A stretch of 64,000 nt of DNA from Antrihabitans stalagmiti (GCF_016482825.1 NZ_JAEMNV010000009.1:186001-250000), one strand, 5' to 3'. Positions 9,265-17,246 are shown, counted from the stretch's first letter. The notes: a model not told the origin generated them from the sequence alone. Numbers and translations: made by a program.

Positions 9265-10282
9265 AGATCTCGTCGGATTCAGGCAGAGTCTGGCACGCAA
9301 GCGTGACGCCCATCTCGATGTCGTCGTCGGTGAGCGCATCGTGCATCAACATCCGCGTACGTCCTTTACGCACCGAGCACACACAGGTGCCGCAGATGGA
9401 TTCCCTACATACGTACGGCGCGTCTATACCGTTGTCCAGCAACACATCCAGCAGGGTGCTGCCTTTCGGCCAGGCTAGCGTGTGATTCTGACCGTCGATC
9501 TCGACCGCGAGGACGGGGGCGTTGCCCGTGGTCGGGCGAGCCTGCGGCGCAGCAACCGATTCGAACGGATTGCTGTCGAGCGACCGGTATGTCTCGCGCC
9601 TGACCCGTTGCTCGGCTACGCCGATCGACAACAGTGCTTTCTCGATTTCATCCATGAATCCCGCAGGACCACAAACGAATACGTCATCGAAGGTGTAACT
9701 GCCGACGACGTCGGCCAGGGCTGCGGCCGTCGGCACACCTTTTTCTTCGACGAGCCAATGCACTACGTCGAGGCGCTGCGGGTACTCGCGCTCGAGTTCG
9801 GCCAGTTGGCGGTCGAAAATGACCGACGCACGGTTCTGGTTCGCATAGAGGACGGTCACTGCGCCTTCGCCACCCGCAAGGACCGTTTTCGCGATCGACA
9901 TGATCGGCGTGATTCCGCTACCTGCCGCGCAGAGCAGGACGTCTTGGTTCAAGGTCGACGGAACGAACGTTCCCGACGGCGCGAGCACAGTGAGTACCGA
10001 TCCAGTAATTATGTTGTCGCACAACCAGTTCGACGCGTAGCCAGCCGCGGTGCGTTTCACCGTGATCGCTGGGCTGGAGTCGCGGCTCGGACTCGACGAC
10101 AACGAATAGCACCGCGCGACCGACCCGGTGGTCGAACTCGGAATCCGAACGGTCAGAAACTGCCCGCACGAGTACTCGAACTCGTGCGTCATGTGGTCCG
10201 GGATGTCAAGCACAATCGTGACCGAATCAGAGGTTTCAGCGATCACATCGCGAACCGCAACTTCATGAACGTTCGCGTTCAT
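9245..10282 (-). CDS. Ferredoxin reductase with C-terminal 2Fe-2S domain (KshB-like oxygenase reductase)
   Basis: 345 residues. The ATG at 10282 follows AGGAGG. Domains in order: FAD-binding barrel with RCYSLSSSP near residue 62, NAD-binding domain with AAGSGITPIM near residue 115, and a plant-type ferredoxin domain at about 255-345 with the C-x4-C-x2-C-x29-C cluster spacing exactly kept (CRESICGTC then LAC). This is the layout of KshB, the reductase of 3-ketosteroid 9-alpha-hydroxylase, and of related oxygenase reductases. No Rieske oxygenase is in the window, so its partner is unknown. It converges with the ABC1 gene, overlapping it by 20 bases. An operator-like palindrome lies at 10337-10354. 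Confidence 0.9.
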   Translation of the reverse strand: MNANVHEVAVRDVIAETSDSVTIVLDIPDHMTHEFEYSCGQFLTVRIPSSTTGSVARCYSLSSSPSRDSSPAITVKRTAAGYASNWLCDNIITGSVLTVLAPSGTFVPSTLNQDVLLCAAGSGITPIMSIAKTVLAGGEGAVTVLYANQNRASVIFDRQLAELEREYPQRLDVVHWLVEEKGVPTAAALADVVGSYTFDDVFVCGPAGFMDEIEKALLSIGVAEQRVRRETYRSLDSNPFESVAAPQARPTTGNAPVLAVEIDGQNHTLAWPKGSTLLDVLLDNGIDAPYVCRESICGTCVCSVRKGRTRMLMHDALTDDDIEMGVTLACQTLPESDEIFIAFDQ

Positions 10283-10336
10283 CAGGGAACCTCCTACACC
10301 AGGCGACGTCGCAAAGGCGATGCTTCTCGGATACAT

Positions 10337-10354
10337 ATGTTATCCGAATAACAT
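10337..10354. promoter_or_regulatory. Operator-like palindrome upstream of the KshB-like reductase
   Basis: Seven-base perfect arms ATGTTAT and ATAACAT flank a CCGA centre, 55 bases upstream of the reductase start. A similar arrangement, ACTAT-CGGA-ATAGT, lies upstream of the adjacent TetR gene (11068-11081). The shared TAT-CNGA-ATA core suggests one TetR protein acts on both. Confidence 0.55.
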
Positions 10355-10383
10355 CGCTCTTTCAATGCCCGGCGGGAGAGCTC

Positions 10384-11010
10384 CTAGGCGTGTGCCGCGA
10401 TCAAGCCGTCGACCCAGAGCCTGAGGGTCTTCGTGAGCAACGCCACCGACTCGTCGACGTCGATGACCCCTGCCGACTGTGCAACGGCCAGTCCGGTGCC
10501 GGTGGCGAGCACAGCATGAATCGCCTCCGTCGTCGCTTCGTCGGACGGCGAGACACCATCGGGCAGATACGCGTCGAGCATCACGCCGGCCGATTCGATG
10601 AAACGAGAAATGGTAGCGACCGCATCCGCCCGGCGATCCAGGTCACGGACGATGCTCAGTAAGTATTCGGAGATCAGATTTATCACGTCGGTCTGAGCGG
10701 ACACACGCCGCCACCACGTCGCGAGCACGTCCAAACGACTGTCGAAATCTTCCGGCGACGACGCGAAACCAGTTACCAGGCTTGTGAGTTCACCCGACGA
10801 CCGACGCTTCAGCACCTCGACGCACAGGTCCTCTTTGTTCTCGAAGTTGCTGTAGACCGCACCGACCGTGCGGCCGGCCTCCGCTGCAATCGCACCGATC
10901 GACGTGACGTGGTACCCGTTCGCGAGAAACAGCGACTCGGCGGCATCGAGCAACTCCTCGCGCGTACGCGCTTGAGTTTCGGCGCGAGTCAAGACCTTCC
11001 GGGCCGCCAC
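10384..11010 (-). CDS. TetR family transcriptional regulator
   Basis: 208 residues. The N-terminal helix-turn-helix is clear: REELLDAAESLFLANGYHVTSIGAIAAEAGRTVGAVYSNFENKEDL, shown here only by its landmarks TSIGAIA and GAVYSNF near residues 36-60. The C-terminal ligand domain is TetR-like but unassigned. A second regulator of the same length and close sequence is encoded at 15230-15856, so the two are paralogues and may respond to related ligands. This gene lies just upstream of the KshB-like reductase on the same strand, with 101 bases between them that hold an operator-like palindrome. It probably represses itself and the reductase. Confidence 0.92.
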   Translation of the reverse strand: MAARKVLTRAETQARTREELLDAAESLFLANGYHVTSIGAIAAEAGRTVGAVYSNFENKEDLCVEVLKRRSSGELTSLVTGFASSPEDFDSRLDVLATWWRRVSAQTDVINLISEYLLSIVRDLDRRADAVATISRFIESAGVMLDAYLPDGVSPSDEATTEAIHAVLATGTGLAVAQSAGVIDVDESVALLTKTLRLWVDGLIAAHA

Positions 11011-11067
11011 GACGTCCTCCTTCTCGAATAAAGTTCGCCACCTACCGTCCGAGCACGAACGATCTGC

Positions 11068-11081
11068 ACTATCGGAATAGT
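11068..11081. promoter_or_regulatory. Operator-like palindrome upstream of TetR gene
   Basis: ACTAT-CGGA-ATAGT, five-base perfect arms around a four-base centre, 58 bases before the TetR start at 11010. It has the same TAT-CNGA-ATA layout as the site at 10337-10354, which supports autoregulation. Confidence 0.45.
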
Positions 11082-11201
11082 ACCGTTATCGACTCCCGTG
11101 TACCGTCACGAAACGGACGCGTATGAATGGCGGAAAAGTCAGCGCGACTTGAGGAATCCAGAATTTTCTCCGACTCGAACCGCCGCGCGCTGCCCGAACA
11201 C

Positions 11202-11597
11202 TCAGCGCGTCGCGATCAGAGGAGTTACCGCGCCGTGCTGCAGCGCCTTGTCACTTGTCGCAATCGCGAGGCCTCGTCGTGCGGCTTGGGCAACGATCAT
11301 GCGGTCGAACGGGTCCTTGTGATCCCAGCTGAGCTGCCCTGCCATGACGGCATCTGCGGAATCGATTGGTAGGTCGGTCGCGTACATGGACTCCAAGATC
11401 TTGCCCCAGCTGGACAGGAGTGCGTTGCCTTCGAGTCGACCCAGACGGGTCTTGATCGCGATCTCCCAGGCCGAAGCGGCTGATACGAAGAGCTCGTTGG
11501 AAGTAGCTTCGAGTTGCTGGCGCGCTGATGTAGCGATTCGGTCGGGTGTCGATACCAGCCAAAGGAAGGCGGTGGTGTCGAGCAAGATAGCGGTCAC
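11202..11597 (-). CDS. Type II toxin-antitoxin system VapC family toxin (PIN domain)
   Basis: 131 residues, starting with GTG at 11597 that overlaps an upstream stop as GTGA. The PIN-domain acids are all present: Asp in LLDTTAFLWL near residue 7, Glu in SAASAWEIAIK near 45, Asp in KDPFDRMIVAQA near 97 and Asp in ATSDKAL near 115. VapC proteins are Mg-dependent RNases, commonly cutting tRNA or rRNA. The upstream frame encodes only the tail of a matching antitoxin (see 11594-11770), so the toxin may be unopposed, weakly active, or controlled by an antitoxin elsewhere. Confidence 0.9.
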   Translation of the reverse strand: MTAILLDTTAFLWLVSTPDRIATSARQQLEATSNELFVSAASAWEIAIKTRLGRLEGNALLSSWGKILESMYATDLPIDSADAVMAGQLSWDHKDPFDRMIVAQAARRGLAIATSDKALQHGAVTPLIATR

Positions 11598-11770
11598 GAA
11601 CCAGACTCCCAGCCGGCCAGCTCGTCGTCGGGTAGCGGAGCGTCGAAATCGTCCGGAACGATCAGCCCGGGGAGTTGACCGAACAAGCGCGGTCGCGGGA
11701 CCACCGGTGAGAATGGCCCCTCAGCTTCATGGTCTATCCGTACGGATCTTCGTCGGCCGCCCTCAACCGC
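11594..11770 (-). pseudogene. VapB-type antitoxin remnant lacking its N-terminal DNA-binding part
   Basis: In the frame directly upstream of vapC, about 58 residues end in VPDDFDAPLPDDELAGWE, the typical toxin-binding tail of VapB/Phd-type antitoxins (IPDDFDAPLPD is a common form). No ATG, GTG or TTG start with a ribosome-binding site lies ahead of the domain: going upstream the frame runs into the 3' end of the LLM oxidoreductase gene in another phase. The first usable codon, a GTG, would give only about 36 residues. Either the antitoxin head was deleted when the flanking gene moved in, or a very short tail peptide is made. Confidence 0.55.
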
Positions 11771-12701
11771 GAACTCTGTGCCCGCCGGTGTCGATGATCT
11801 CGGCCGCCAAGAGTTCGATGTCCTCCCACTCGCGCGCGTTCCGTGTACTGGTGCGGGAGGACGGCGCGTCGGGAAAGAACGGATGATGGACCGGGTCGAA
11901 CACGACCGTCTCGATATGGCGGTCCGCGAGGGTATGTAGATCGGTGGCAATTTGTTCGACCGACCCAACTCCGAGGGGTCGGTCATCCTCCGGCAGAGCT
12001 GTTGCAGAGATCGACAACCGAATTCGGGGAGCGATGCGGGGTGCCGACACTCCCGCCGCATCAGCGAGCGTCGCGGCCAGGCGAGCCCCAGCGTCGAGAA
12101 TTTCGAGTGTCGGGAACACCGGATGCCAGACGCCGTTGTTTGCAATCGCCCGGGGTACTGCGACTTTCGCGCTCCCGCCGACCCAGATCGGTGGTCCACC
12201 CGCCTGATATGGAGCGGGTGTGGCGAGAAGATCGTCGAACTCGACGAACTTGCCGGTGAAACTGACGTGCCCACCGTTCCAAAGTTTGCTGAGCACCTCG
12301 AGATATTCGTCGGTCATCGCGCCGCGGCGGCGATATTCGATGCCCAGAGCGCTGTATTCCTGTTCGTTGCCGCCGACGCCGATCCCGAAAACGACTCGTC
12401 CTCGGCTCAGTTGGTCGATGGTGGCGATGGCACGTGCGGTATGAACGGGGTGGCGCAGCGGCAGCACGGTCACCGAAGTGCCGAGTCTGATCGTCGAAGT
12501 GACGCCTGCGAGATAGGTGAGTGCGGCGAAGCACTCGTAGAAGTCTTCGGGGTAGGCGCGGCGGACGTCGGCGGGTTGAGCAAGGTGGTCGGTGACCATG
12601 GCAAGGTCGAAGCCAAGCCGTTGGCTGCCTGCACCCCATTGGGACAAGCGGTCCGGTGACACCGCGGATCCGTAGTTTGGAATAGATATACCGAATTGCA
12701 T
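11763..12701 (-). CDS. LLM class F420-dependent oxidoreductase
   Basis: 312 residues. The N-terminus MQFGISIPNYG, the TDH motif in VTDHLAQP near residue 38, GTSVTVLPLRHPV near 75 and the GIGVGGNEQEY loop near 105 are characteristic of the TIGR03619-like F420-dependent branch of luciferase-like monooxygenases; these use coenzyme F420 rather than FMN in Mycobacteriales. The C-terminal EWEDIELLAAEIID helix is native to the family. The 3' end overlaps the frame of the antitoxin remnant. It is not tightly coupled to the monooxygenase gene upstream (57 bases), but the same strand suggests shared expression. Confidence 0.88.
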   Translation of the reverse strand: MQFGISIPNYGSAVSPDRLSQWGAGSQRLGFDLAMVTDHLAQPADVRRAYPEDFYECFAALTYLAGVTSTIRLGTSVTVLPLRHPVHTARAIATIDQLSRGRVVFGIGVGGNEQEYSALGIEYRRRGAMTDEYLEVLSKLWNGGHVSFTGKFVEFDDLLATPAPYQAGGPPIWVGGSAKVAVPRAIANNGVWHPVFPTLEILDAGARLAATLADAAGVSAPRIAPRIRLSISATALPEDDRPLGVGSVEQIATDLHTLADRHIETVVFDPVHHPFFPDAPSSRTSTRNAREWEDIELLAAEIIDTGGHRVRG

Positions 12702-12758
12702 GCGCGAGCTGTCCTTTCGACTCCGTACGCGCCGGTCAGAACGGCTGAGGGTGGCCTT

Positions 12759-14369
12759 TCACGTGGCGGAATCGCTTTGGGCGAGAGCGCGGCTGGTCGA
12801 CGATGAGACACCAACGCTTTGTCCCGAATTCGTCACAGGAAGTTGCCGATATTCGTAGTCGTCGCGGTCGAATCGTGTTGCCCGACGGTAGGTTTTCAGC
12901 AATGACCAGGGGCGGATGTAGGGGGATTTGCCCTGCGAGTTGACGAAGTAGGTATTGGATCCTTCGCACCGAGTCTCGAGGTAGTACGACAGGTTCCGGC
13001 CGCTTTGGATCATTTCCTGGTGGAAGCGTTCTTGGGCTTCGGGGCGAACCTCGACGACTGTGGCGCCGCGTCGTCGAGTTTCGTCGATGACCGTGGCGAT
13101 GTGACGCATGGCATTCTCGACGAAGTAGTGGAACGCCGTGCCCGTCCAGGAGTAGGGGCCGACCATGATGAAACGGTTGGGAATGCCGGCTACCGCGGTG
13201 CTGTAATAGGCCTTGAGTTCCTCGGTGTTGTAGAACTCTCCGAGATCGAATCCGTTGCGGCCGATGACAGTTCCGGTTTTGTAGCTCTCGGGATCGGAGA
13301 ACACCTCGTAGCCTGTGGCCAGGACGAGGGCGTCTATTTCGCGTTCCACGCCGTCGACGCTGCGGATACCGGTCGGGGTGATCTCGGCGATGCCGTTGGT
13401 AACGAGCTCGACGTTGTCGCGGTTCAGGGTGGGCAGATATTGGCCGCCCGCGCCGCCGCGGATGCACACGATTCCGAAGTCGGGACGCAGGTGTGGATGA
13501 AGCTCTTTGTCCTTCACTTTGTGTCGTACCCAGCCTTTGTAGGCGTGGCGACCGGCGAAATCGACGACACGTGCACCGCCTTTCCACAGCGGAGCCGGGG
13601 TGAATATTGCGACGCGCAACAAGGAGTCGATCACGGCTTGGGCGACTCCGTTGACAACCGCGGAACCGCCGGGGAGAGCGAGAAAGCGTTGCATCCACGG
13701 GGTAAGGACGAAGTCCGGTTTCGGCAGGTAGACCTGCGGGGTCCGCTGGTAGATGTCGAGACGCTCGACCTGTTCGGCGAGCTTGGGGGCGATCTGCATG
13801 GTGCTCGCGCCGACGCCGATGATGCCGACGCGCTTGCCGGTGAAGTCGTAGTCGTTGTCCCAGGTCGCCGGGTGCATGGAGACGCCGGTGTAGGAGTCGA
13901 GGCCGGGGATGTTCGGTTTGGTCTTCGGGTTGATGTAGGCGCCGACGGCGCTGATCACGAACCGAGCCGTGATGACCTCTCCGGTGTCCAGATGCAGCCG
14001 CCAGAGCCCAGCGTCGTCGTCCCATTCCTCACGAACGATGGTGGTGTTGAACTGCATTCGGCGTGGCAGGTCGTAGTCGGCGGCGACATCCTGGAGGTAT
14101 TCCAGGATTTGGTCGCGCTTGGCGAAGAACCTGTCCCAGTCTGGTTTTCGTGCAAACGAGAACTGATAGGTGGTGGTCGGGATATCGCAGCCGGCGTCGG
14201 GATAGCTGTGGGTGTACCAGGTACCGCCGAGCCCGCCGACACGGTCGATGATGAGGAAGTCGTCTATACCGATCTCCTGCAGCTTCACGCCGGCGCAGAT
14301 GCCGCCGATGCCTGCGCCGATGATCACCACCTCGTGCTGCGGAGTCTCGGGCATGTTCGTCTGTGTCAT
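12759..14369 (-). CDS. Flavin-containing (Baeyer-Villiger type) monooxygenase
   Basis: 536 residues from the ATG at 14369, coupled by ATGA to the SRPBCC gene upstream. GAGIGG (about residues 18-23) binds FAD, GGLGGTWYTHSYPDAGCD follows, and the second nucleotide motif GVGAS is near residue 185. The Baeyer-Villiger fingerprint reads Y-T-G-V-S-M-H-P-A-T-W-D with the catalytic-region His near residue 166 intact, unlike the paralogue at 1436-3001. It should make esters or lactones from ketones using NADPH and O2. Its C-terminus resembles the partial monooxygenase at the start of the window, so the cluster holds at least three paralogues. Confidence 0.93.
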   Translation of the reverse strand: MTQTNMPETPQHEVVIIGAGIGGICAGVKLQEIGIDDFLIIDRVGGLGGTWYTHSYPDAGCDIPTTTYQFSFARKPDWDRFFAKRDQILEYLQDVAADYDLPRRMQFNTTIVREEWDDDAGLWRLHLDTGEVITARFVISAVGAYINPKTKPNIPGLDSYTGVSMHPATWDNDYDFTGKRVGIIGVGASTMQIAPKLAEQVERLDIYQRTPQVYLPKPDFVLTPWMQRFLALPGGSAVVNGVAQAVIDSLLRVAIFTPAPLWKGGARVVDFAGRHAYKGWVRHKVKDKELHPHLRPDFGIVCIRGGAGGQYLPTLNRDNVELVTNGIAEITPTGIRSVDGVEREIDALVLATGYEVFSDPESYKTGTVIGRNGFDLGEFYNTEELKAYYSTAVAGIPNRFIMVGPYSWTGTAFHYFVENAMRHIATVIDETRRRGATVVEVRPEAQERFHQEMIQSGRNLSYYLETRCEGSNTYFVNSQGKSPYIRPWSLLKTYRRATRFDRDDYEYRQLPVTNSGQSVGVSSSTSRALAQSDSAT

Positions 14370-14989
14370 TTCTGTTCTCCAGCTGAAGCTTTGATCACTC
14401 GGCGCGGCCGGTGTCCGTTGGTGGAAGGGATGGATTCGGATCGGCGTGCGTCGAGTTCGGCCACCCGACGCTTCAGGCCGGGTCCCAAGCCGACTTCGCG
14501 GTAGGCGAGACGCCACAGCGCCGGCGCGTACTTGGCGAACCGGAACGGCAGCCGCGGCGTCACGGCGACGTCCCAGCTCAGATCGGTGCCGCCGTTGACG
14601 TTGGTCGCGAAGTCCATGTTTTCCGCGTATTCGCGGACCAGCAGATACTGAATCCAAGTCCCGCTGACCACGCCGAAAGTGATGCGCTGGTAAGGCTCGT
14701 AGCGCCAAAAGCGTTCCCGCTCAACCCAGAGCGCGCGATAGATGCCGTGAGGACTACCCATTTCTCGGATCATGCCAACCCCACGTTCGGGCGAATCGTA
14801 GCGAACACCGACACCGGGAAACGGCAGCCATTCCCAGGCGTGGGCATCGTCGATGGCGTCCCAGACTGCCTCGACCGATGCGTCGAATGTCCGACGAACG
14901 GTGAAGGTGAGCGAGGCGTTCTCGATAGTCGAATCGCCGACTTCCGTCGCGGCAGGACGCTGCTTGTGTAATACGGACAGAATTCCCAT
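14366..14989 (-). CDS. SRPBCC family protein (polyketide cyclase/dehydrase-like)
   Basis: 207 residues. The core, from about residue 26 (TFTVRRTFDASVEAVWDAIDD) to about 160, has the START/Bet v1-like helix-grip pattern: a beta strand, the VEAVWDAI helix, then strands such as RITFGVVSGTW. Such proteins bind hydrophobic ligands and some act as cyclases or hydrolases; no catalytic residues can be assigned. A basic C-terminal tail (GLKRRVAELDARRS, GHRPRRVIKAS) follows. The stop overlaps the start of the monooxygenase gene by ATGA, so the two are translationally coupled and may share a hydrophobic ketone substrate. Confidence 0.82.
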   Translation of the reverse strand: MGILSVLHKQRPAATEVGDSTIENASLTFTVRRTFDASVEAVWDAIDDAHAWEWLPFPGVGVRYDSPERGVGMIREMGSPHGIYRALWVERERFWRYEPYQRITFGVVSGTWIQYLLVREYAENMDFATNVNGGTDLSWDVAVTPRLPFRFAKYAPALWRLAYREVGLGPGLKRRVAELDARRSESIPSTNGHRPRRVIKASAGEQK

Positions 14990-15070
14990 GGTGGTCTCCG
15001 TTGACAGTTGGGTCCGCCGGCGTCGATCCGCCGGCTAGATGCTGACCCTATCAAGATACTGTCATTATTT

Positions 15071-15084
15071 GAATAGCGCTATTC
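15071..15084. promoter_or_regulatory. Perfect 14-bp palindrome in the divergent SRPBCC/TetR promoter region
   Basis: GAATAG-CG-CTATTC is a perfect palindrome between the divergent SRPBCC (start 14989) and TetR (start 15230) genes. It is a likely TetR operator. The half-site GAATAG also occurs in the palindrome upstream of the paralogous TetR gene at 10384-11010. Confidence 0.55.
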
Positions 15085-15229
15085 TTGATTTTCGGTCCGC
15101 GTTTCCAATTGCCCCCACCTGACGTTCGGGCGGTTCCTGCGCCCCAGAGGTGCGCACGTTAGGGTCGTGGTTGTCATCGATCGCGATCGACGTCCCGACG
15201 GAACGGGCTGCAGGCACCGAAGGAATGGC

Positions 15230-15856
15230 GTGACGTCTCGAAAAGCGTTGAATCGCAACGAATCACGGGAACTGATCCGTGAAGAACTTCTCGATGCCGC
15301 CGAGCGACTATTTGTATCAGTCGGATATCACGGCACTTCGGTCGCGGCAATCGTTGCGTCGGCCGGTCGCACGGTGGGTGCGGTCTACAGCAACTTCGCG
15401 AACAAGGAAGACCTCTGCTTCGAAGTCATCAAGCGCCGGGGTACGGCCGAGCTGTCCAGCGTTATCAGCGACCTCGCCGCAGCGTCGGACGACCTCGACG
15501 CACGTGTCGACGTCATCATCGCCTGGTGGTCACGCCTGTCCAGCGATTCGAATCTGCTCATCCTCGGCGCCGAGTACCTGCTGGTGATGTTGCGCGACAC
15601 CGAACGACAATCGGCAGCAGCTGAGGCGATCGACCGGCTGGTCGAGTCCGCTCGGGCTCTGTTCGACGACCATCTTCCCCACGGCACGCCGGACGTCGAG
15701 TACGAGAAGGCGGTGCGCGGAATCCTTGCGACCGCTACCGGCCTGTCGGTCGCCCAAGCTGCTGGAGTCATCGACACCGTCGAGTCGACAGCGCTGCTGC
15801 TGGACGCCTTCCAGCTGCGCATGGCCCGGATTCTCGATTACTCTCAGCCGAATTGA
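15230..15856 (+). CDS. TetR family transcriptional regulator
   Basis: 208 residues from GTG at 15230, preceded by AAGGAA; a longer start at 15167 adds residues unlike the paralogue and is less likely. The helix-turn-helix has the same landmarks (TSVAAIV, GAVYSNFANKEDLC) as the regulator at 10384-11010, and length is identical, so this is a paralogue pair bracketing the F420 enzyme and monooxygenase genes. It is divergent from the SRPBCC-monooxygenase operon, with a perfect palindrome at 15071-15084 between them, which makes repression of that operon the likely job. Confidence 0.9.
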   Translation: MTSRKALNRNESRELIREELLDAAERLFVSVGYHGTSVAAIVASAGRTVGAVYSNFANKEDLCFEVIKRRGTAELSSVISDLAAASDDLDARVDVIIAWWSRLSSDSNLLILGAEYLLVMLRDTERQSAAAEAIDRLVESARALFDDHLPHGTPDVEYEKAVRGILATATGLSVAQAAGVIDTVESTALLLDAFQLRMARILDYSQPN

Positions 15857-15909
15857 CCTCCGCCAGGGATGGTCGGCGCATACGGTCGAACATCTTTCTT
15901 GCCAAGTGA

Positions 15910-16071
15910 TCAGATTGCGCTGAACGGGCGCCACTTGGTGCGGTGCCGTTGGACTGCGGTTCGACGGCGGTAGGCGCCGGCGACCTCCTCGCCGTAGAAG
16001 TCGCCATCAGAGCGATACAAAAACAGCGAGACGATCCAGATTGCGACCAAGATGCCAGCTAGAAGACTCAT
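15910..16071 (-). CDS. Small single-pass membrane protein, 53 residues
   Basis: Short gene of 53 codons. The ATG at 16071 is preceded by AGGAG at a good distance. Residues 3-19 (LLAGILVAIWIVSLFLY) form one membrane helix; the rest is a basic, arginine-rich cytoplasmic tail (GAYRRRTAVQRHRTKWRPF). I do not recognise a family, although short proteins of this shape are common in Mycobacteriales. It is divergent from the alkylmercury-lyase-like operon. Its promoter region has TTGACA (16196-16201, read on the minus strand) and shares a repeated 14-bp motif with that operon, so the two are probably coregulated. Confidence 0.72.
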   Translation of the reverse strand: MSLLAGILVAIWIVSLFLYRSDGDFYGEEVAGAYRRRTAVQRHRTKWRPFSAI

Positions 16072-16166
16072 GGTTTAACTCCTGCGCAGTAGGTGACACG
16101 AGTCGGCTCGGGACTGCCGGCGTGGAGTGGTTGAGGCACCGGAATCGGCAGCTGTCGTTCGTGTTG

Positions 16167-16196
16167 CGACCACTGTTCACATTACGATCACTGTTT
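16167..16196. promoter_or_regulatory. Two copies of a CGAYCACTGTTCAC motif over the small membrane protein promoter
   Basis: CGACCACTGTTCAC (16167-16180) and CGATCACTGTTT (16185-16196) are tandem. Read on the minus strand, TTGACA at 16201-16196 lies 17 bases from GAACAG, a plausible promoter for the 53-residue gene, so a bound protein would block it. Confidence 0.5.
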
Positions 16197-16287
16197 GTCA
16201 ATACTCCAGCCACAGATCGTGGCGCGGACCACAGCGGGCGGATCATGGCGACGCCCCGGAGTCGAAACGCGCAGCGTGAGCGGCATC

Positions 16288-16322
16288 TTGACAAGCAAGT
16301 GCGATCACTGTTCACTTAGTGA
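16288..16322 (+). promoter_or_regulatory. Promoter with operator for the alkylmercury-lyase-like operon
   Basis: TTGACA at 16288-16293 and TTCACT at 16311-16316 are 17 bases apart. The spacer and -10 overlap CGATCACTGTTCAC (16302-16315), the third copy of the motif, and the small inverted repeat TCACT-T-AGTGA (16312-16322). A TetR protein, perhaps the one at 18267, is the expected ligand. Confidence 0.5.
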
Positions 16323-16364
16323 CTATCGATCCAGCAATTGATTTTCAAAGCACCGGAGGTAGCC

Positions 16365-17210
16365 ATGGCAGAACTGTCAGATACTGCGCGAGCAATTCGC
16401 CAGCGCATCATGACTCAGGTCCGCGACGACGGGACTGCACCGACGATCGCAGAGCTACGGCACGAATTCGGGCTGACCGCCGACGAGTTGTCCTCAAACC
16501 TCCACGATCTCGAGGCCGCGATTTGCCTTGCGCGCCAGGACGAAGAGCACGCTGGCAGTGCGGTTTTCCAGGACGAACCGTTGCAGACCCCACAGCCAGC
16601 CCTCGGCGAGATCGTGTACGCGCGACCGTTCGCGAACTTCGAGAACCACTACCCCATCACCGTCGACGGCGAACAACGCTGGTACGCCGAGTGCGCCGTC
16701 GAAGCGTGCGCGATTTCGGGCCAGTTCCCCGGATCAGAGGTTGTCGTGGAGTCGCGTTGTCGACAGACCGGGCAACCGATTCGTCTCGTCGGACGTGACG
16801 GCATCCTGCTCGACTATGCGCCGAAGACTCTGCGCGTTCACCTCGGCTACCCACTGCGCGACATGCCCACACGGGTCGTCGGGTGGTGTGACTACAACAG
16901 CTTCTTCGCCTCCGAGGAAGCCGTCGAGCAGTGGCGTCAGGAACACCCCGAGATCAATGGCGTGACACAGTCACCGGAGGAGATGTCGCGCGGCATCACC
17001 GAACTCCTCGGCAAGGGCCGACTCGACTACAACTACCAACCCGACTTCCCACTCCTGACCCTGGTGAGCAAAATGCGCCGGTTCGGACTCCTCCGACCGA
17101 CACGACTCGGTATTCCCGTCCCTGACCCGTTCTGGATGCCGACGCCGAAGATGGCCCTCGACTGGAAACGCCAGGGCCACGGCAACTTCTTCCGCGTACA
17201 CCTGCGCTGA
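16365..17210 (+). CDS. Alkylmercury lyase (MerB)-like family protein
   Basis: 281 residues, ATG at 16365 after GGAGG. An N-terminal helical, winged-helix-like part (residues 1-65) precedes a MerB-like domain. The first active-site Cys is in WYAECAVEACAIS near residue 110 and the second in VVGWCDYNSFFAS near residue 172; FFAS-x3-A-x2-W is a MerB hallmark. The Asp that follows the first Cys by three residues in MerB is Glu here. MerB cleaves carbon-mercury bonds. With no mer genes nearby, and a glutaredoxin and a DinB-type enzyme in the operon, the substrate may instead be another thiol-reactive compound. Confidence 0.75.
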   Translation: MAELSDTARAIRQRIMTQVRDDGTAPTIAELRHEFGLTADELSSNLHDLEAAICLARQDEEHAGSAVFQDEPLQTPQPALGEIVYARPFANFENHYPITVDGEQRWYAECAVEACAISGQFPGSEVVVESRCRQTGQPIRLVGRDGILLDYAPKTLRVHLGYPLRDMPTRVVGWCDYNSFFASEEAVEQWRQEHPEINGVTQSPEEMSRGITELLGKGRLDYNYQPDFPLLTLVSKMRRFGLLRPTRLGIPVPDPFWMPTPKMALDWKRQGHGNFFRVHLR

Positions 17211-17246
17211 TCCCCGCACCCTGTCACCACCGGAAAGGACTGAACG

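Noticed and set aside
13005-14504. 499-codon plus-strand open frame opposite the second complete monooxygenase
   Set aside because: Mirror of a well-supported minus-strand gene. The product is valine/glycine/aspartate rich without any recognisable family.
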